A DNA stretch of 64,000 bases from Prevotella sp. (lineage in GTDB: Bacteria; Bacteroidota; Bacteroidia; Bacteroidales; Bacteroidaceae), in NCBI GenBank assembly GCA_017410365.1, contig JAFQQY010000009.1:113361-177360 (forward strand), in the 5' to 3' direction. Each line of letters starts with the position of its first letter. Position 1 is the stretch's first letter. A model generated the notes under the pieces. It saw only the letters and a program-made list of their open reading frames with translations, ran no database searches and was not told where the DNA came from. Below, piece after piece: positions 18,282-27,944 of the stretch. The position numbers and the translations under genes were made by a program.

Positions 18282-19568
18282 TTATTTCCACAGATTCTTC
18301 ATCCATTCCAACGACTCGTCGTTGGTCTCTGGGAAGCGCCAGTGACCATTAGTGGTTGTGGTAGCGAGAGTCTTTGGTGCTGTAATGGCATTATATACTG
18401 CGAAGCATGATGTTGGCGAACAGGTGTCGTCACTATAGCCAAAAGCATAGAATACCGGACACTTCATGATGCGTGCGAAATTGACAACATCATAGTAAGG
18501 CAGCGTCTGTTCTGCTCCAGCCTTCTCCTCCTTTTTCTGGAAGAACTTCGGCCAACCGCCTGCACGACCATGACGGAATCCAAGTACATCGCTCAAGGCA
18601 GGATAGAAAGGAGCGCAGAAATCTACTTTCGGGTTAAGAGCAGCTGTGATGATGGTTAGCGCCCCACCCTGACTGCCACCGGTAACACCAACGTTCTTGC
18701 CGTCCCACTCTGGCAACGTGCAGAGGAAATCGATGCATCGTGAACAACCGGCATACACCTCACGGTAATAATAGGTTTCCTTGTCTTCTATACCATTGTC
18801 ACCATATCCGTCAGCTACCTTGCGCGCCTGTGCAAAATCCTCGTCGCTGAGTTCTGAGTTGCAACCGCTATGGATGTTGATGTTCATGTAGATATAGCCA
18901 CGCTCGCTGTAGAAAGTTGTTGGCTGTATCTTTGCCGAACCGGCACCTGGCGGACAAAAGAGTACAGGGTGCTTCTTTCCGTCCTTTGGTTTGGTCAGAT
19001 AACCGTACATGTTGCGTCCATTCTTTCCGACAGTCAGTTTTACGAGCGACACCTCTACCTTATCGGTTGAATACTTAGGAAGCGGAGTAATCTCTGGAGC
19101 AAGGTCAATCTTGTTTGTCTCCTTCATTGTCTTCTGCCAGAACTTCTCGAAGTCTTCAGGCATTGGCGTGCATGTCTCAATCTTGAACGGTTCGTAACCA
19201 ACCTTCAGCAAGTCCTTATAGGTCTTGTCATAAACAGTGAAACGGTAGTCGCAGGCACGGAAACCCGGTTTCAGCATTGTGCCAATCTGTATTGTGGCGA
19301 TGCCGTTTACAAACTCTACCGAGTCTTCCTGCGCCGGAAGCATCATCTCGTCGCCCACGCGATAGTAAACCTTTACGCCATTGAGCGGATTTCCTCCTTT
19401 GTATGCTTCTATCTTAAGCGTTGCCTGTTCGCCAAGATGATACAGACGTGTTGCATTGTTGGTTTTTGCCAGATATTCAACATATTGCTTACGTGGCTTT
19501 GAAAACTGTGCCCATGCTGTAACAACAATTCCCATCAGCAGTACTAATAAAAGTGTTTTCTTTGTCAT
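18282..19568 (-). CDS. secreted acetyl-xylan esterase / cephalosporin-C deacetylase-like hydrolase
   Basis: A 428-residue alpha/beta hydrolase with a signal peptide (MTKKTLLLVLLMGIVVTAWA). An N-terminal beta-sandwich-like part (about 25-120) precedes an AXE1/CE7-like catalytic domain. The nucleophile serine is in VTGGSQGGAL, the acid in GYSDDTC and the histidine in TNGHWRF. The family removes acetyl groups from xylan side chains or related sugars; activity here is inferred. It is the last gene of a three-gene leftward unit, 20 bases after the 233-residue unknown gene, though the functions do not obviously match. Bacteroidota plant-glycan specialists often carry such esterases. Confidence 0.85.
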   Translation of the reverse strand: MTKKTLLLVLLMGIVVTAWAQFSKPRKQYVEYLAKTNNATRLYHLGEQATLKIEAYKGGNPLNGVKVYYRVGDEMMLPAQEDSVEFVNGIATIQIGTMLKPGFRACDYRFTVYDKTYKDLLKVGYEPFKIETCTPMPEDFEKFWQKTMKETNKIDLAPEITPLPKYSTDKVEVSLVKLTVGKNGRNMYGYLTKPKDGKKHPVLFCPPGAGSAKIQPTTFYSERGYIYMNINIHSGCNSELSDEDFAQARKVADGYGDNGIEDKETYYYREVYAGCSRCIDFLCTLPEWDGKNVGVTGGSQGGALTIITAALNPKVDFCAPFYPALSDVLGFRHGRAGGWPKFFQKKEEKAGAEQTLPYYDVVNFARIMKCPVFYAFGYSDDTCSPTSCFAVYNAITAPKTLATTTTNGHWRFPETNDESLEWMKNLWK

Positions 19569-19588
19569 AATAATATTTAGTTTTTAAG

Positions 19589-20290
19589 TTATGCTATTCT
19601 CTCATACTCTGCATCCATAGCTTCTGTCATCAACTGGAAGTATTCTTTTTTCTTACAAGCCTTTAAGAATAGTCGGGCAAGGCCTTCAGAATTGTCGGCA
19701 AGTTCATCTTCAGGAGCGACATCGTTCAATAAGACGGTCATAGCATCGAGCACCAGACGCAAGATTGAGGGCTGATGAAAGTTGGCTGTCTCTTTCCCAC
19801 TGCTCTTTACTCCCTCTGCATAAGCAGTCATCACAACACGAACAGACAGTTTGATGGCCTTATCAATATCCATATCTTCATTGCCACGGATGTATTCCTT
19901 GTCGTGATTTTCTACGCTTGGCATACTGCCTTGCAAAAGCCACTCGAAGTTACGCTTGTATTCTGCAATCATTGCCTGATGCATTTCATCTGTCTTGCAA
20001 GCCATCTTCACAAGGTCTATCATTGTCATGCCCTCTTTGAAATTCTCCTGCACACGTCTTGTTATCTCCTCTTCTGAGTAGTTGACATGGGCTATAGGAT
20101 AGAACAACACATCATGAAATGCAACTGATATCTGCTCATAATGCTCAAGCATTACCTTCTTTACCACTTGCGGCTTACGTTTCTCATAAGCATCAGTTAT
20201 CTGGCAGTCGATGATGCCAGCGGAATATCCGTTGAAGAATCCGCGCACCATCGTTGCCAGTACTTTGTTCTTATTGATTTTTTCTGCCAT
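19589..20290 (-). CDS. conserved hypothetical, helical cytoplasmic protein
   Basis: A 233-residue protein I do not recognise. It lacks a signal peptide and membrane segments, is almost entirely helical by composition and is acidic. Visible features are a short basic start (MAEKINKNKVLATMVRGFF), a central MTMIDLVKMACKTDEMHQAM stretch and a C-terminal CKKKEYFQLMTEAMDAEYERIA. It begins 7 bases after the metalloprotease stop codon and is followed after 20 bases by the esterase gene, so it is co-transcribed with both. The helical make-up superficially recalls TetR-type ligand-binding domains, but no HTH was seen. Confidence 0.75.
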   Translation of the reverse strand: MAEKINKNKVLATMVRGFFNGYSAGIIDCQITDAYEKRKPQVVKKVMLEHYEQISVAFHDVLFYPIAHVNYSEEEITRRVQENFKEGMTMIDLVKMACKTDEMHQAMIAEYKRNFEWLLQGSMPSVENHDKEYIRGNEDMDIDKAIKLSVRVVMTAYAEGVKSSGKETANFHQPSILRLVLDAMTVLLNDVAPEDELADNSEGLARLFLKACKKKEYFQLMTEAMDAEYERIA

Positions 20291-20297
20291 TTCTTAT

Positions 20298-22706
20298 CTA
20301 TTTAACCTCCAATGCGCGACTGATAACATCATTCAGGTTGGCATAGTGTGCCCTTGTTGCACTGTCGCCGCTGTTCATTGCCGATGCCGTGCGCTGCTTC
20401 AGTTGCTTCAATGTGCGCAATACGTAAGGACGGTTAGCTGTTGTTGCCATTGATGCCTCGTATGCACTTATCAGTTGACTTACGAATGTTGTCTGCAATT
20501 TGGCACGATAATCGCTAACCTTTCTGCCAGTACCTGCCTCTTTGAAGAGCATACGAGTCATGTCGGTGAGAAGTTCGTCGGTTGTATATTCCTTGTTAAG
20601 GTCGTTGTTTCTTATCTTGGTCATCAGGCGCACAACGGCAGTTGTACCGATTGTCGAAGTAAATTCTTGCGGGTCGTTTGTTAATCTCATCATGTACTCA
20701 TTGTCGGTGAGCCATGCCGGTTCGGTGAACACATTGCGGTCAAGATATGCCATTGCCGCCTTCTGCTTTGCTTTTGGCTGCGCTGTGAATACATCACCCT
20801 TCTGGTCGATGGTCTTGAAGTCTCTCATCATGCCGCCAATCTGTCCGATCACATGACCGTTGTAACGGTTGAACTGGTTGAGCACCTGACTGTACATCTT
20901 AGAAAGGTTGGCATTGTAGTAGTCCTTCTTGTCGTAAGTCCACTTCGGCAGGTTCTGCAACATGCGCTTCAGGTTCTTTATTCCGTATTCGCTGGCCTTC
21001 ATAGCATCATCGCCAAGGTCCTCTGTCAGGCAGCGAGGGTCATTACGATAGCCTTCGCCGTCGCCCCACCACAGACGCTTGTTGCCGTTGAGATTCTTCT
21101 CAACCAGCTTCTCCAGCATCAGACGGTCGCTGTCCTCATCGGTAGCTCCAATCATCGGAGTGTAGCCCCACTGTATTGCCCAGATATCATAGTCGTTGAT
21201 GCGAGGGAAGATGCCTTTGCGAGAGATGCCGTCTTCAGGCTGTGCCACATAGTTGAAGCGGGCATAGTCCATGATACTCGGAGTATGGCCGTATTTCTCT
21301 ACCCACTGCTTGTTGCGCAGACTGTCAACGGGAACGGTACTGCTTGCACCGAAGTTGTGGCGGAGTCCAAGCGAGTGACCCACCTCATGAGAAGACACGA
21401 AACGGATGAGTTCGCCCATCAGTTCCTCATCGAAATTCATCTTCTGTGCAGCCTCGTCTATTGATGATGCCTGAATCATGTACCAGTCGTGCAGCAGACT
21501 CATCACGTTGTGATACCAGCAGATGTGGCTCTCAAGAATTTCTCCTGTGCGTGGGTCATGAACATTAGGACCGTAAGCATTCTCGATAGGTGATGCCAAA
21601 TAGCGGATTACGCAATAGCGCGCATCCTCCATGCTCATGGTTGAGTCGTTCTCCGGCCACTCCTTGCCGATGATAGCATTCTTGAACCCCGCCTTTTCGA
21701 AAGCCTTCTGCCAGTCGTTTACACCCTTAATAAGATATGGGCGCCATTGCTTTGGTGTGGCAGGGTCGATATAATAGACGATTGGCTTCTGCGGTTCAAC
21801 CAGTTCGCCGCGCTTCATCTTCTCAACATCCTCTGGTTTTGGTTCCAGACGATAGCGAACGATGAAACGCTTTGACTGTACTCGCTGCTGTTCATCGGTA
21901 AACTCATTGTAGCTGTCAGCAAAGTAGCCCACACGCGGGTCGTAGTATCTCTTCATCATAGGTTTCTCTGGCAACATGATGAACGATATGTTAAGTCCGA
22001 AGGTTGCCTTACCAGTGTATCTAGCTGTTGGCAAAGTCGATGTTGGTCCGGTCTTCCATGTCTTCACCAATCTTATCTCGGTGTTGAGAGGGAAACTCTT
22101 GATGTCTTCTATATAAGACGCCGTGGCTACTGGAGCAGCAAGTCCATACCCCTTCTTTATGTTCTCCGGCAACCCAACGGCTGGGTTGTCTTCGTTGAAG
22201 AACGAGCTTACCTTTATTTTATATGCCTTGTTCTTGTGCGATTCTACCTTGAACGCACCGATAATCGGGTTCTCGTTGGAAATGGTGATGGCTTTGTTTA
22301 TGGACTGACTGCTATCGGCTGCATTTATCAGCAGTTTGGCACGCAACACTAATTGACTGTCTGGCGTAACCTCCCAATAGACTGTCTGTTCGTTCACTTG
22401 TTCGCCACCGAATTTTCCGCTGCTGGCTGGAGTTGAGGTGTAGCGTGTGGTGGTGAGAAACTCGCGACCTATCAGAGAATCGCCCACTTCAAAGAACCAG
22501 TCTTGATTGATTTTTGTTACCTTGAACAAGCCGTTGCGAACAACACTTGGCTTTGGCTCTGGCTTCTTTGCCGGTGCAGCAGCAACTTCCTTATCCTTCT
22601 TCTTTTTCTTCGCCGCTTCTGCCGGCAAACTGACTATCATACCAGCAAGAAGCATGACAATGCTTAATGAACAATGCTTAAAGCTTAATAATTTTTGGTA
22701 CTTCAT
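20298..22706 (-). CDS. periplasmic zinc metalloprotease (DUF5117/DUF5118 type)
   Basis: An 802-residue exported protease. The signal peptide lies in the first 32 residues (SIVMLLAGMIVSLPAEA) and is followed by a Lys/Ala-rich linker. DUF5118/DUF5117-like beta domains occupy roughly residues 45-330. The metzincin zinc motif HEVGHSLGLRH (about residues 437-447) carries three His ligands and the catalytic Glu, with a downstream Met-turn candidate SIMDYARF. This architecture is a Bacteroidota family typically annotated 'zinc-dependent metalloprotease'; substrates are unknown. It heads the leftward unit with the 233-residue unknown and the esterase. Confidence 0.9.
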   Translation of the reverse strand: MKYQKLLSFKHCSLSIVMLLAGMIVSLPAEAAKKKKKDKEVAAAPAKKPEPKPSVVRNGLFKVTKINQDWFFEVGDSLIGREFLTTTRYTSTPASSGKFGGEQVNEQTVYWEVTPDSQLVLRAKLLINAADSSQSINKAITISNENPIIGAFKVESHKNKAYKIKVSSFFNEDNPAVGLPENIKKGYGLAAPVATASYIEDIKSFPLNTEIRLVKTWKTGPTSTLPTARYTGKATFGLNISFIMLPEKPMMKRYYDPRVGYFADSYNEFTDEQQRVQSKRFIVRYRLEPKPEDVEKMKRGELVEPQKPIVYYIDPATPKQWRPYLIKGVNDWQKAFEKAGFKNAIIGKEWPENDSTMSMEDARYCVIRYLASPIENAYGPNVHDPRTGEILESHICWYHNVMSLLHDWYMIQASSIDEAAQKMNFDEELMGELIRFVSSHEVGHSLGLRHNFGASSTVPVDSLRNKQWVEKYGHTPSIMDYARFNYVAQPEDGISRKGIFPRINDYDIWAIQWGYTPMIGATDEDSDRLMLEKLVEKNLNGNKRLWWGDGEGYRNDPRCLTEDLGDDAMKASEYGIKNLKRMLQNLPKWTYDKKDYYNANLSKMYSQVLNQFNRYNGHVIGQIGGMMRDFKTIDQKGDVFTAQPKAKQKAAMAYLDRNVFTEPAWLTDNEYMMRLTNDPQEFTSTIGTTAVVRLMTKIRNNDLNKEYTTDELLTDMTRMLFKEAGTGRKVSDYRAKLQTTFVSQLISAYEASMATTANRPYVLRTLKQLKQRTASAMNSGDSATRAHYANLNDVISRALEVK

Positions 22707-22827
22707 TTTTTCTTTACTTAATTAATTCTTTGCAACAAAGGTATGAATAATTATCGAAACGGACAAAAAAATAGACATGTAATGAAAATGTAATAATGCT
22801 GAGAATGATTTTTTGATTACAATTGAT

Positions 22828-22835
22828 TATTTTTG
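22828..22835 (+). promoter_or_regulatory. -7 box for the response regulator operon
   Basis: TATTTTTG matches TAnnTTTG. It overlaps the TTG at 22833, the furthest upstream possible start of the frame, which argues for translation from ATG 22863 instead. Confidence 0.6.
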
Positions 22836-22862
22836 CAAAAACTTTTAAAACATAACAATAGC

Positions 22863-23558
22863 ATGCAAGAAAACCAAGTCAGGATATTGGTAGTGGATGA
22901 TGAGCAAGACCTCTGCGAGATTCTGAAATTTAATCTCGAGATTGAAGGTTACAATGTTGATACCGCTAATTCGGCAGAGGAAGCACTGGGATTAGACCTT
23001 AGTTGCTACAACTTGCTTCTGCTCGATGTGATGATGGGCGAAATGTCTGGTTTTGCACTTACTCGCCAACTGAAGGCCGACGAAAAGACACAGCACATTC
23101 CTGTGATATTCCTAACGGCAAGAGATACGGAAAACGATATGTTGACAGGTTTCAATATTGGGGCAGATGACTACATTTCAAAACCATTCTCTATCAGAGA
23201 GGTCATGGTTAGGGTAAGAGCTGTGCTCAGAAGAACGGTAACTGTAAGCATACATGATGATGCGCAGCCTACATTGTCGTACGAAGGTCTGAAACTGAAC
23301 CTGAACAAAAAGACGGTTAGTGTCGATGGTGTGGACATACCATTTACTAAAACTGAATTTGAGTTATTGCATACATTGCTTGAGGAGCGCGGCAGGGTGT
23401 TCTCGCGTCAAGAACTGATAAACAAAGTCTGGCCGTCAGACGTACTCGTATTGGACCGCACTGTAGACGTAAACATAACACGAATGCGCAAGAAAATAGG
23501 CAGATTCTCAAAGTGTATCGTCACACGACAAGGCTTCGGTTACTTCTTCGACGCATGA
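22863..23558 (+). CDS. OmpR/PhoB-family response regulator
   Basis: A 231-residue transcription factor. The receiver domain (about 5-120) has the acidic pair in VVDDEQDL, phospho-acceptor Asp55 in LLLLDVMM, the Thr in VIFLTARD and Lys in YISKPFS. The winged-helix DNA-binding domain (about 135-230) contains FTKTEFELLHTLLEERGRVF, VWPSDVLVLDRTVDVNITRM and RQGFGYFF. Start ATG 22863 was chosen because the alternative TTG 22833 lies inside the promoter box. The cognate kinase follows after an 80-base repeat-filled spacer. The regulated genes are unknown; the divergent metalloprotease unit and the downstream sensor kinases are candidates. Confidence 0.92.
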   Translation: MQENQVRILVVDDEQDLCEILKFNLEIEGYNVDTANSAEEALGLDLSCYNLLLLDVMMGEMSGFALTRQLKADEKTQHIPVIFLTARDTENDMLTGFNIGADDYISKPFSIREVMVRVRAVLRRTVTVSIHDDAQPTLSYEGLKLNLNKKTVSVDGVDIPFTKTEFELLHTLLEERGRVFSRQELINKVWPSDVLVLDRTVDVNITRMRKKIGRFSKCIVTRQGFGYFFDA

Positions 23559-23566
23559 CTCCCCCC

Positions 23567-23637
23567 AAACTCATAACTCCTAATTCCTAACTCCAAACTC
23601 CTAACTCCAAACTCCTAACTCCAAACTCCTAACTCAA
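23567..23637. repeat. tandem CTCCTAACTCCAAA word repeat
   Basis: About five copies of a 14-base word (AACTCCTAACTCCA and variants, the first ones as CATAACTCCTAATTCC) fill the gap between the response regulator stop and the kinase start. Unlike the other spacers, only one arm is present, so it does not self-pair. Confidence 0.85.
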
Positions 23638-23638
23638 C

Positions 23639-25045
23639 ATGACCATCGGCAAACGCCTATTCTGGAGCGTGCTCTCGCTCTTCTTTATCTTCGCCGTACT
23701 CTTTATCGTGTTCCAGCAAATGCGCGAAAAGGAGTTCAAGATTGACATGCTAAACCTGAAGTTGCAAGACTATAATGAGCGCATGCACGAATCACTGGAC
23801 TACATAGGCAACTACGATGAAAATACGCTGGATGAGTATGTGAACAGGCATAGTATGCCCAATCTGCGTGTCACTATCGTAAAGGCCGACGGAACAGTAA
23901 CTTACGACAACAAGAGGAAAGACTACAACAACATACATAACCATGGGGACAGACAGGAGATTTCTACTGCCATGAAACTAGGCAGAGGGCACGACATCAG
24001 CAGACAGAGCAACACATTACCTGGATTATATTTTTATTCAGCAACATATTTCCCTGACAAGCAACTGATAATAAGAAGTGCCCTACCCTACAACAACGAC
24101 CTTTCGGCACAACTACAAGCGGACCTGCATTATTTCTGGTTTGCCGTTGCTGTGGTGTTATTGCTGTCTGTAATACTCTACAGGTTCATTAGCAGCCTGG
24201 ACACCAACATCAGTAAGCTAAGGACCTTTGCACGCCGAGCCGACAACAACGAAAGTCTTGAGATAGAAGACCTAGCGGAATTCCCTAACGACGAGTTGGG
24301 AGAGATTTCCGAATACATAATCAAGATATACAAGCGACTGCAAAGAACAAAGGAAGAGCAGAACAAGTTGAAGAAGCAACTGACGCAAAACATTGCCCAC
24401 GAACTGAAGACTCCTGTAGCCAGCATACAAGGCTATCTGGAAACAATAATCAACAACCCAAACATAAACAAAGACAACAAAAAGCAGTTTCTTGAGCGTT
24501 GCTATGCACAAAGCCAACGATTAGCCAATCTACTGACAGACATTTCAACACTTAACCGACTGGACGACGCTACTGGCTTGATGCAATTCGACAATATCGA
24601 CATCGCAACTATAGTAGAACAGATTGAGAAAGAGACGGCACTCGAACTAAAGCAGCGCAATATGCAATTCATAAACAACTTGCCAGAATCGGTATCCGTC
24701 TATGGCAATAGTTCTATGCTCTACAGTATCTTCAGAAACCTTACAGACAACGCCATTGCGTATGCTGGCGAAAACACCACAATAACACTTAGCGTCAAGG
24801 AAGAGAAAGATGAATGGCTGTTTACTTTCAGCGACAATGGCATAGGAGTCGAAAGCAAACATCTGAGCAGATTGTTTGAACGCTTTTACAGAATAGACAA
24901 AGGCAGAAGCCGTAAACTCGGCGGTACTGGCCTCGGTCTTGCCATCGTAAAGAATGCTGTTATCCTGCATGGAGGAAATATAACGGCAAAAAACAATACA
25001 GACGGAGGACTAACATTTAATTTCAGCATTACAAAAAACATATAA
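23639..25045 (+). CDS. two-component sensor histidine kinase
   Basis: A 468-residue membrane kinase paired with the preceding response regulator. Membrane segment 1 lies at about 8-28, a small periplasmic domain at about 30-165, and membrane segment 2 at about 168-188. A HAMP-like coil follows (about 190-240), then HisKA with NIAHELKTPVASIQGY (His about 253). The HATPase domain has FRNLTDNAIAYAG, FSDNGIGVESKHLSRLFERF and GGTGLGLAIVKNAV. All catalytic boxes are intact. The stimulus is unknown. It sits in the same orientation as the response regulator with no terminator between. Confidence 0.92.
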   Translation: MTIGKRLFWSVLSLFFIFAVLFIVFQQMREKEFKIDMLNLKLQDYNERMHESLDYIGNYDENTLDEYVNRHSMPNLRVTIVKADGTVTYDNKRKDYNNIHNHGDRQEISTAMKLGRGHDISRQSNTLPGLYFYSATYFPDKQLIIRSALPYNNDLSAQLQADLHYFWFAVAVVLLLSVILYRFISSLDTNISKLRTFARRADNNESLEIEDLAEFPNDELGEISEYIIKIYKRLQRTKEEQNKLKKQLTQNIAHELKTPVASIQGYLETIINNPNINKDNKKQFLERCYAQSQRLANLLTDISTLNRLDDATGLMQFDNIDIATIVEQIEKETALELKQRNMQFINNLPESVSVYGNSSMLYSIFRNLTDNAIAYAGENTTITLSVKEEKDEWLFTFSDNGIGVESKHLSRLFERFYRIDKGRSRKLGGTGLGLAIVKNAVILHGGNITAKNNTDGGLTFNFSITKNI

Positions 25046-25049
25046 CTTT

Positions 25050-25081
25050 TTTGGATATTTTACAGAATTACACTACCTTTG
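25050..25081 (+). promoter_or_regulatory. Bacteroidota promoter for the tandem kinase genes
   Basis: TTTG (25050-25053), a 20-base spacer, then TACCTTTG (25074-25081), matching TTTG-N19/20-TAnnTTTG. It lies 36 bases before ATG 25118, so the tandem kinases can be transcribed independently of the upstream two-component pair. Confidence 0.75.
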
Positions 25082-25117
25082 TACTCATTAATAACCTGAA
25101 ACAATATTAAGAAGGAT

Positions 25118-27940
25118 ATGCGCACAAAGCTGTTTTTTCTGTTCACTTTGCTGACATTATTCATAACGTGCCCTTCATTCTCAAAGGACTCGGTTCATTT
25201 CGACAATGTTTACTCAGAAGAGAACCCGCTTGTTTATGAAGATGCATACAATCTATGGCCATATTCTTTTCTCAACGATAAAGGAGAACCAGATGGTTTC
25301 AACATAGACATGCTCAAGATGATAATGGATAAACTGGACATACCATATATCATCCGACTGAAACATCCAAGCGAAGTACTGGAAGACATTAAAAACGGCA
25401 AGGCAAACCTTACGGCAGAAATCTATTCTGAATACAACTCCCAATTCGGACTGTTCAGCAATTCCGTAATCAGTCTTTTCACACACAGCATAGCTTCGCC
25501 CATATCACATCCAACAACAATCAAGAAGTTCAGCGACCTGTCAAACACAAGAATAACGGTAAAAGAGAACAGCATCTGCCACTTCGACATGATTGACGCT
25601 GGTATTGCCGACAACGCCATTCCCCAAGAAGACATGATTGAAGCGATTATGAATATCAGTCATGCCGACAGCGGAATGGTGCTCTGGAATACCATGTCGC
25701 TAAAATACCTGATAAACAAATATCATCTGAACAACTTGCAGATCACACCGATTCTGATGAGCAACGACGAATATCGTTTCTTGTCAAACGACACTACTCT
25801 ATTAGGACATATTGACAAAATTCACAAACAGCTGGCTGTCAATGAAGAAATGCAGCCGATAAGAAACAAATGGTTTTACCCTGAAGCAAAAGCAAGTGGC
25901 ATTCCAGAATATATCTGGTATATTGCCACTGCTCTTGTTGCTGTAATGCTTATCTTAATGCTGAACATCGTTATATATCGCAACAAACTGAAAGCGATAA
26001 ACAAAAAAGCAGAAAGACAAACCCAACGTCTGGCATTGTATATGCGTTCAGGACACGCTCAAGCCATTACATACGACATTGAGAGCAACACGTTCCAATC
26101 TTATTCTTTAGAAGGAAACAAGCTGAAAGACTTCACGCCAGAGGAGTTTTCTGTTTATTTTAACTTGAATGATTTTGAAAAAACGATAGAAGCAATAAAC
26201 AGAATCAAGAGTGGAAAGAGCGAAACAGAAAATCTGCTTGTAAGAGGCCATAAGCCCGAGACACCTGACAAAAACAATTATTTCAGACTAAACCTCTCGA
26301 CACTGCACAGCAACAACGGTGTGCCTACCGTTCTGCTAGCTACGCTCATAAACATTACGGACGAAAGAAATACAGCTCTGAAAGCCAACGACCTCTTGCA
26401 AAGATACCATTCTGTATTTAACACTACCATGTCGGACATGTTCTATTTTGACGGAGAAGGACGACTGACTGGAATCAACGACAGGGCATGCGAGACTCTT
26501 GGCATTACAGACAAGACTGGACTGCTGAACGACAACATAAGACTGGAAGACATTACGGTGCAACCAGTAACAATTGAAAGAGAAGACGGTAACCAATGGG
26601 TTAATATGCTATACGACTTAGACGCTATTCCCGACAGCAACAACATGAAAAAGTATGTAAGCAGAAAGGGAGTGCTCTATTACGAAGCAAGAACAGCCAG
26701 CCTGTATGATGACAACGGCAACAAACTATGTACACTTGTTACTGGCATTGACGTTAGCGACACTACATACGCCATTAAAGAAAGAAAGAAGCAGACAGAA
26801 CTGATAATCTCTACAACAAGAAGGGTTAGCGAGTATGTCCTTTGTATCAGCAACGCATTGAATGTTAGCCAAATCAGAATAGTGAACTATTATCCTGATA
26901 CAAGAACCCTGACACTGAAGCACAACCTCAATGAAAAGAGAATGGAACTGTCGCAACTCAGATGTATGGAGTTCATAGACAGGAGCGAGCATCAAGACAT
27001 AAGCACGCTGATAAAAGCTATGGACAAGCGAAAACTGAGTATGGTGACAAAGAAAGTTAAGACCATATTCAAAGACAAGGCAGGCAGAGACGTTTACCTT
27101 TCCATAAACTTCGTACCTATCTATAAGGACAATGTGATAGACCATTATTTCGGACTCTGTCGCGACATTAGCGAACTGACAGAAACGGAAATGAGACTCA
27201 AGCAGGAAATGGAGAAGGCACAAGAAACGGAACTGTTGAAAAACACGTTCCTGAGAAATATGAGTCACGACATTCGCACACCGCTAAACTCAATCGTCGG
27301 ATTCGCAGAGCTGTTCAACTATGAGCATTCCATGGATGACGAGAATGTGTTTATTGGCGAGATAAAGAAAAACACGCATATTCTGCTTGGGCTGATTAAC
27401 GACATTCTGTTCCTGTCCAGACTTGAAGCAAACATGCTTGATTTCAAAACATCCCCCACGGATGTCTCAACATTATTCAAGGCACATTGCAGCATCGGAT
27501 GGAGCAAAGAACTGAGCAATGAGGTAGAAGCCATAATAGAATGCCCTAATGACAATCTGTTGCTCAACATAGACAGTACACATTTCGCACATATCGTTGA
27601 CATACTTTCTGCCAATTCTGCCCTATTCTGCAAAGTTGGAACAATAAGGGCAAGATGTGAATATATCATTGACAAGCTGCATGTTACATTCCAAGACACA
27701 GGGGTGGGCATTGACGAGGAATCAATGAAGCATCTGTTTGACAGGTCAGTAGATACAGACAATATCGAGCAAGGCAGAACCAAGATCGGACTCGTGATCT
27801 GTAAAAGCCTGATAGAGCAGTTGGGAGGCGAACTAAGCATTTCATCAGAACTGGATATGGGCACAACCATTCGTTTCAATATCCCTTGCACGAAAGTAGA
27901 CATTGAAGAGATGGCAGAACCCGCCTTGTTTAAAGACTGA
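25118..27940 (+). CDS. BvgS-like sensor kinase with periplasmic solute-binding domain and altered ATP lid
   Basis: A 940-residue protein. A signal/anchor at residues 1-22 is followed by a periplasmic SBP_bac_3-type solute-binding domain (about 30-255; PDGFNIDMLKMIMDKLDIPY is typical). A membrane segment lies at about 265-288, then two PAS-like regions (about 310-570 and 590-690), HisKA with NMSHDIRTPLNSIVGF (His near 715) and a HATPase-like domain. The HATPase has a usual G1 box (DTGVGIDEESMKHLF), but the G2 lid reads GRTKIGLVICK rather than GTGLGLxI, and the N box is SANSALFCK. ATP binding may therefore be weak. It has no receiver domain and is followed by a paralogue 4 bases later. Confidence 0.88.
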   Translation: MRTKLFFLFTLLTLFITCPSFSKDSVHFDNVYSEENPLVYEDAYNLWPYSFLNDKGEPDGFNIDMLKMIMDKLDIPYIIRLKHPSEVLEDIKNGKANLTAEIYSEYNSQFGLFSNSVISLFTHSIASPISHPTTIKKFSDLSNTRITVKENSICHFDMIDAGIADNAIPQEDMIEAIMNISHADSGMVLWNTMSLKYLINKYHLNNLQITPILMSNDEYRFLSNDTTLLGHIDKIHKQLAVNEEMQPIRNKWFYPEAKASGIPEYIWYIATALVAVMLILMLNIVIYRNKLKAINKKAERQTQRLALYMRSGHAQAITYDIESNTFQSYSLEGNKLKDFTPEEFSVYFNLNDFEKTIEAINRIKSGKSETENLLVRGHKPETPDKNNYFRLNLSTLHSNNGVPTVLLATLINITDERNTALKANDLLQRYHSVFNTTMSDMFYFDGEGRLTGINDRACETLGITDKTGLLNDNIRLEDITVQPVTIEREDGNQWVNMLYDLDAIPDSNNMKKYVSRKGVLYYEARTASLYDDNGNKLCTLVTGIDVSDTTYAIKERKKQTELIISTTRRVSEYVLCISNALNVSQIRIVNYYPDTRTLTLKHNLNEKRMELSQLRCMEFIDRSEHQDISTLIKAMDKRKLSMVTKKVKTIFKDKAGRDVYLSINFVPIYKDNVIDHYFGLCRDISELTETEMRLKQEMEKAQETELLKNTFLRNMSHDIRTPLNSIVGFAELFNYEHSMDDENVFIGEIKKNTHILLGLINDILFLSRLEANMLDFKTSPTDVSTLFKAHCSIGWSKELSNEVEAIIECPNDNLLLNIDSTHFAHIVDILSANSALFCKVGTIRARCEYIIDKLHVTFQDTGVGIDEESMKHLFDRSVDTDNIEQGRTKIGLVICKSLIEQLGGELSISSELDMGTTIRFNIPCTKVDIEEMAEPALFKD

Positions 27941-27944
27941 TATT

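Noticed and set aside
20853-21464. 203-codon plus-strand frame
   Set aside because: Antisense to the metalloprotease; the real gene has the zinc motif and signal peptide.
22863-25045. Assignment of the two-component pair as RprXY or PhoBR
   Set aside because: The sequences fit only the general OmpR/EnvZ type; nothing specific supports either name.
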